Both the position numbers and the translations under genes were made by a program. From positions 1 through 64,000 of the forward strand of contig JAHIFE010000056.1 of assembly GCA_018901125.1 (NCBI GenBank): a stretch of DNA of 64,000 nucleotides. Direction: 5' to 3'. The notes beneath the pieces are model-generated. The model saw nothing but the letters and a program-made list of their open reading frames with translations, was not told the DNA's origin and did not search any database. This document shows, piece by piece, positions 61,762 through 64,000 of the stretch (position 1 is the first letter of the stretch; every line of letters starts with the position of its first letter). Source of the stretch: Pseudomonadota bacterium (GTDB lineage Bacteria > Desulfobacterota > Desulfobacteria > Desulfobacterales > RPRI01).

Positions 61762-63408
61762 ATGACTATAAGCTCTACTGCCGGAAAACCGGCTGAACCA
61801 TCTATACTTATTGATGTGCCGAAGCTTATCAAGGCATATTACAGTGAAAGGCCAGACCCTTTGATTGAAGAACAACGGGTTGCCTTTGGGACCTCAGGGC
61901 ATCGTGGTACTGCATTTAAAAAATCCTTTAACGAAACACACATACTTGCTGTTACCCAGGCCATTTGCCTTTATCGTGAAAAGGAGAAAATTACAGGCCC
62001 GCTGTTTATAGGAAAGGATACTCATGCGCTTTCTGAGCCTGCTTTTATAAGCGCTCTTGAAGTTCTGGCGGCAAACGGTGTGGAAGTAATGATCGAAAAA
62101 ATGGATGAATACACCCCAACGCCCGTAATTTCCCATGCCATCTTAAATTATAACCATGGCCGTAAAGCCGGTTTGGCGGATGGAATAGTAATCACTCCTT
62201 CCCACAATCCGCCCGAAGACGGAGGCTTTAAATACAATCCGACAAACGGAGGGCCGGCAGGCGGAAATATCACGAAATGGATAGAAACTAAGGCAAACTC
62301 ATTTCTGGGAAATGTGGAAAAAAGCGTTAAAAGAATTCCGTTTGAAAAAGCACTGCATTCGGCTTCCACACATTATTATGATTACATTGGAACCTACACG
62401 GCCGATCTGGACCAGGTTATAGATATGGAAGCTATCCGCAATTCAAAAATAACAGTTGGGGTGGATCCTCTTGGCGGAGCCGGTGTTCATTACTGGAAAG
62501 TTATTGCAGAGCGCTATAAGATTAACCTGACAGTAGTAGATGAAACAGTTGATCCGACCTTTAGCTTTATGACTGTGGACTGGGATGGACGGATACGCAT
62601 GGACCCTTCGTCAATCTATGCCATGCAGCGTCTGATAGGTCTTAAAGACAGATTCCAAATTGCCTGCGCCTGTGATACCGACCATGACCGCCACGGGATC
62701 GTAACCAGCAGCGCCGGATTGCTTCCGCCTAACCATTATCTGGCCGCCTGCGTTTTCTACCTGTTTCAGCATCGTTCCCGCTGGCCGAAAAATGCGGCTG
62801 TTGGTAAAACGCTGGTAAGCAGCAGCATGATCGACCGAGTTGCAGCCGGACTTTCCCGCAAGCTTTATGAAGTTCCTGTTGGGTTCAAATGGTTTGTCGA
62901 CGGCCTGTTAGACGGTTCTCTGGCCTTTGGATGCGAGGAAAGCGCCGGTGCCTCTTTTGTACGAATGGACGCCAAAGCATGGTCAACGGACAAAGACGGC
63001 ATCATAGCTTCTTTGCTTGCAGCAGAAATGACTGCAATCATGAAGCGCGATCCCGGTGAGATTTACAGTGATTTGACACGCCGGTTCGGTAATCCTGTTT
63101 ATAAACGTATCGATGCGCCTGTATTGCCGGAGCAAAAAGCCATCCTTTCAAAATTATCTCCCGAAAGTGTCAGGATCAAAGAACTGGCAGGAGAAAAAAT
63201 ACAGGCTGCACTTACAAGTGCACCGGGTAATGGAGCAGCCATTGGCGGTTTGAAGGTTGTTACTGAAAACGGATGGTTTGCAGCACGTCCTTCCGGTACC
63301 GAAAATATCTATAAGATTTATGCCGAAAGCTTTAAGGGCAATGAACATCTGAACCGGATTCTGGAAGAAGCCCAGTCAATAGTTAACGATGCCATTGGGG
63401 CTGCATAG
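61762..63408 (+). CDS. pgm: Phosphoglucomutase, alpha-D-glucose-phosphate specific
   Basis: From the ATG at 61762 the protein is 548 residues, the length of E. coli Pgm. It has the catalytic Ser in TPSHNPPEDGG, FGTSGHRG near the N-terminus, the metal loop CDTDHDRHGI and the sugar loop GCEESAG, and ends with the phosphate loop RPSGTENIYKIYAES. It interconverts glucose-1-P and glucose-6-P. A longer start at 61708 adds a hydrophobic stretch not seen in the family and is unlikely. Confidence 0.95.
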   Translation: MTISSTAGKPAEPSILIDVPKLIKAYYSERPDPLIEEQRVAFGTSGHRGTAFKKSFNETHILAVTQAICLYREKEKITGPLFIGKDTHALSEPAFISALEVLAANGVEVMIEKMDEYTPTPVISHAILNYNHGRKAGLADGIVITPSHNPPEDGGFKYNPTNGGPAGGNITKWIETKANSFLGNVEKSVKRIPFEKALHSASTHYYDYIGTYTADLDQVIDMEAIRNSKITVGVDPLGGAGVHYWKVIAERYKINLTVVDETVDPTFSFMTVDWDGRIRMDPSSIYAMQRLIGLKDRFQIACACDTDHDRHGIVTSSAGLLPPNHYLAACVFYLFQHRSRWPKNAAVGKTLVSSSMIDRVAAGLSRKLYEVPVGFKWFVDGLLDGSLAFGCEESAGASFVRMDAKAWSTDKDGIIASLLAAEMTAIMKRDPGEIYSDLTRRFGNPVYKRIDAPVLPEQKAILSKLSPESVRIKELAGEKIQAALTSAPGNGAAIGGLKVVTENGWFAARPSGTENIYKIYAESFKGNEHLNRILEEAQSIVNDAIGAA

Positions 63409-63418
63409 CCAATAATTG

Positions 63419-64000
63419 CTATTTCTCTTTTTTCAGAATACTGATTATCTCTTCTCCGAGCTCTGATCTCTGCCAGTTTTTCATTCCGCTTATTTGTTCA
63501 AGTTCTGAGAAAGAACCAGGATTATCTATACCGATTGCGGTTATCAGCGCTTTATTCAGCAAGAGTCCGGGATCGATATTAAGTTTTTCCGCCTTTTTAT
63601 CCCTCCAGGTTTTAATTACTTCTATCCGCTGCAAAGCAGCCGTTGGGATAGCATAAGCCTTTTTTTTGGGATAAACCGGAAGCATGCCTTGCGGCATCTT
63701 CATGGCCTTATGTATTATCGAAAGCAATTCCTTACCGTATATATCCATTTGTTTTTTAGATAACGCATTTGTATTTATGATTTTATTTATGCTGTCCGGC
63801 CGTGTTTCGGCAAGCTTTAATAAGGAAGCATTTCCTATGATTTTAAAAAAAGGTACATCTTTTTTCAGTGCCACTTCCTTTCGAAAGCCAAGAAGCGCTT
63901 CAAGAACAGCAAGGTTTTCCTGCCTAAGCTTTCCTGCTCCCTTGAATTTAAGAAAAAGAGGCTCGCCATTATTTGCATCAGGCCTTACACGGCATAATAT
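63419..64000 (-). CDS. Ribonuclease D-like protein, C-terminal part with HRDC domain (cut by window end)
   Basis: The minus-strand frame is open from the window end to a stop at 63419. The visible 193 residues contain two HRDC-type helical regions: the first around LFLKFKGAGKLRQENLAVLE, the second around LQRIEVIKTWRDKKAEKLNI. The tail is SELEQISGMKNWQRSELGEE. HRDC repeats at the C-terminus with an ALLGFRKEVA linker fit RNase D. The nuclease domain lies outside the window. The stop is 10 bp from the convergent pgm stop. Confidence 0.8.
   Translation of the reverse strand: MLCRVRPDANNGEPLFLKFKGAGKLRQENLAVLEALLGFRKEVALKKDVPFFKIIGNASLLKLAETRPDSINKIINTNALSKKQMDIYGKELLSIIHKAMKMPQGMLPVYPKKKAYAIPTAALQRIEVIKTWRDKKAEKLNIDPGLLLNKALITAIGIDNPGSFSELEQISGMKNWQRSELGEEIISILKKEK

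Noticed and set aside
1-64000. tRNA, rRNA and CRISPR arrays
   Set aside because: No TFC-arm-like sequence in the right setting, no rRNA signatures and no regularly spaced repeats with unique spacers were found on reading; a tRNAscan or Infernal run would be needed to exclude small RNAs fully.

Overview
The window looks like the chromosome of a strictly anaerobic, Gram-negative member of the Desulfobacterota, probably a sulfate reducer of the Desulfobacterales type. This is an inference from gene content: a quinol-linked multiheme cytochrome c pair, two YkgJ Cys-cluster proteins, a DUF362 ferredoxin, the sulfide-dependent homocysteine protein (DUF39 family), a DUF134/NifX pair, a UGA-interrupted DUF1573 gene and a CusCBA-type efflux system. 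Base composition is mostly AT-rich, with a clearly GC-richer tannase gene at 8.6-10.3 kb. No rRNA, tRNA or CRISPR array was seen.

Layout. 0-8.4 kb: a NrfH-like tetraheme plus HAO-like octaheme cytochrome pair, a YkgJ protein, a DUF362 ferredoxin, a lipoprotein, a MltD-like transglycosylase, an SDR, and a DUF1573 protein whose conserved CGC motif reads UGA-Gly-Cys (candidate selenoprotein). 8.6-18.1 kb, minus strand: the tannase-like esterase, then a housekeeping cluster M23 peptidase - homocysteine synthesis protein - thpR - recA - alaS. 18.3-25.5 kb is accessory: a MITE-like repeat, two decayed integron-integrase remnants, a RAYT transposase with flanking inverted repeats, a run of short promoterless genes, two overlapping radical SAM genes, an S4 protein and a YkgJ protein. 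25.9-34.5 kb: a large hybrid histidine kinase, a PilB/GspE ATPase fused to a receiver domain, a dipeptidase remnant, and an NfeD-flotillin pair. 34.7-40.9 kb: porin, MBL hydrolase plus STAS protein, a PpiD-like chaperone and small zinc-ribbon proteins. 41-51 kb: a heavy-metal RND efflux operon and an iron-uptake operon (Fur-FeoA fusion, FeoA, FeoB), followed by a broken radical SAM gene. 51.4-57.6 kb, minus strand: a four-gene unit ChrB - HD protein - PEP-synthase-like protein - MFS transporter, preceded by a duplicated operator-like sequence. 58.4-64 kb: DUF134/NifX, a SYLF protein, rlmB, a HAD protein, pgm and the 3' part of a ribonuclease-D-like gene.

The whole window is stitched with one repeat family: about 165 bp, imperfect terminal inverted repeats beginning GAGCCAGTTTCAAAACG, and 4-bp direct repeats flanking all three full copies. 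The observations most deserving a second look are the UGA codon in the DUF1573 gene, this repeat family, the decayed integron with cassette-like genes, the radical SAM pair, the kinase next to the PilB-receiver fusion, and the ChrB-led operon.
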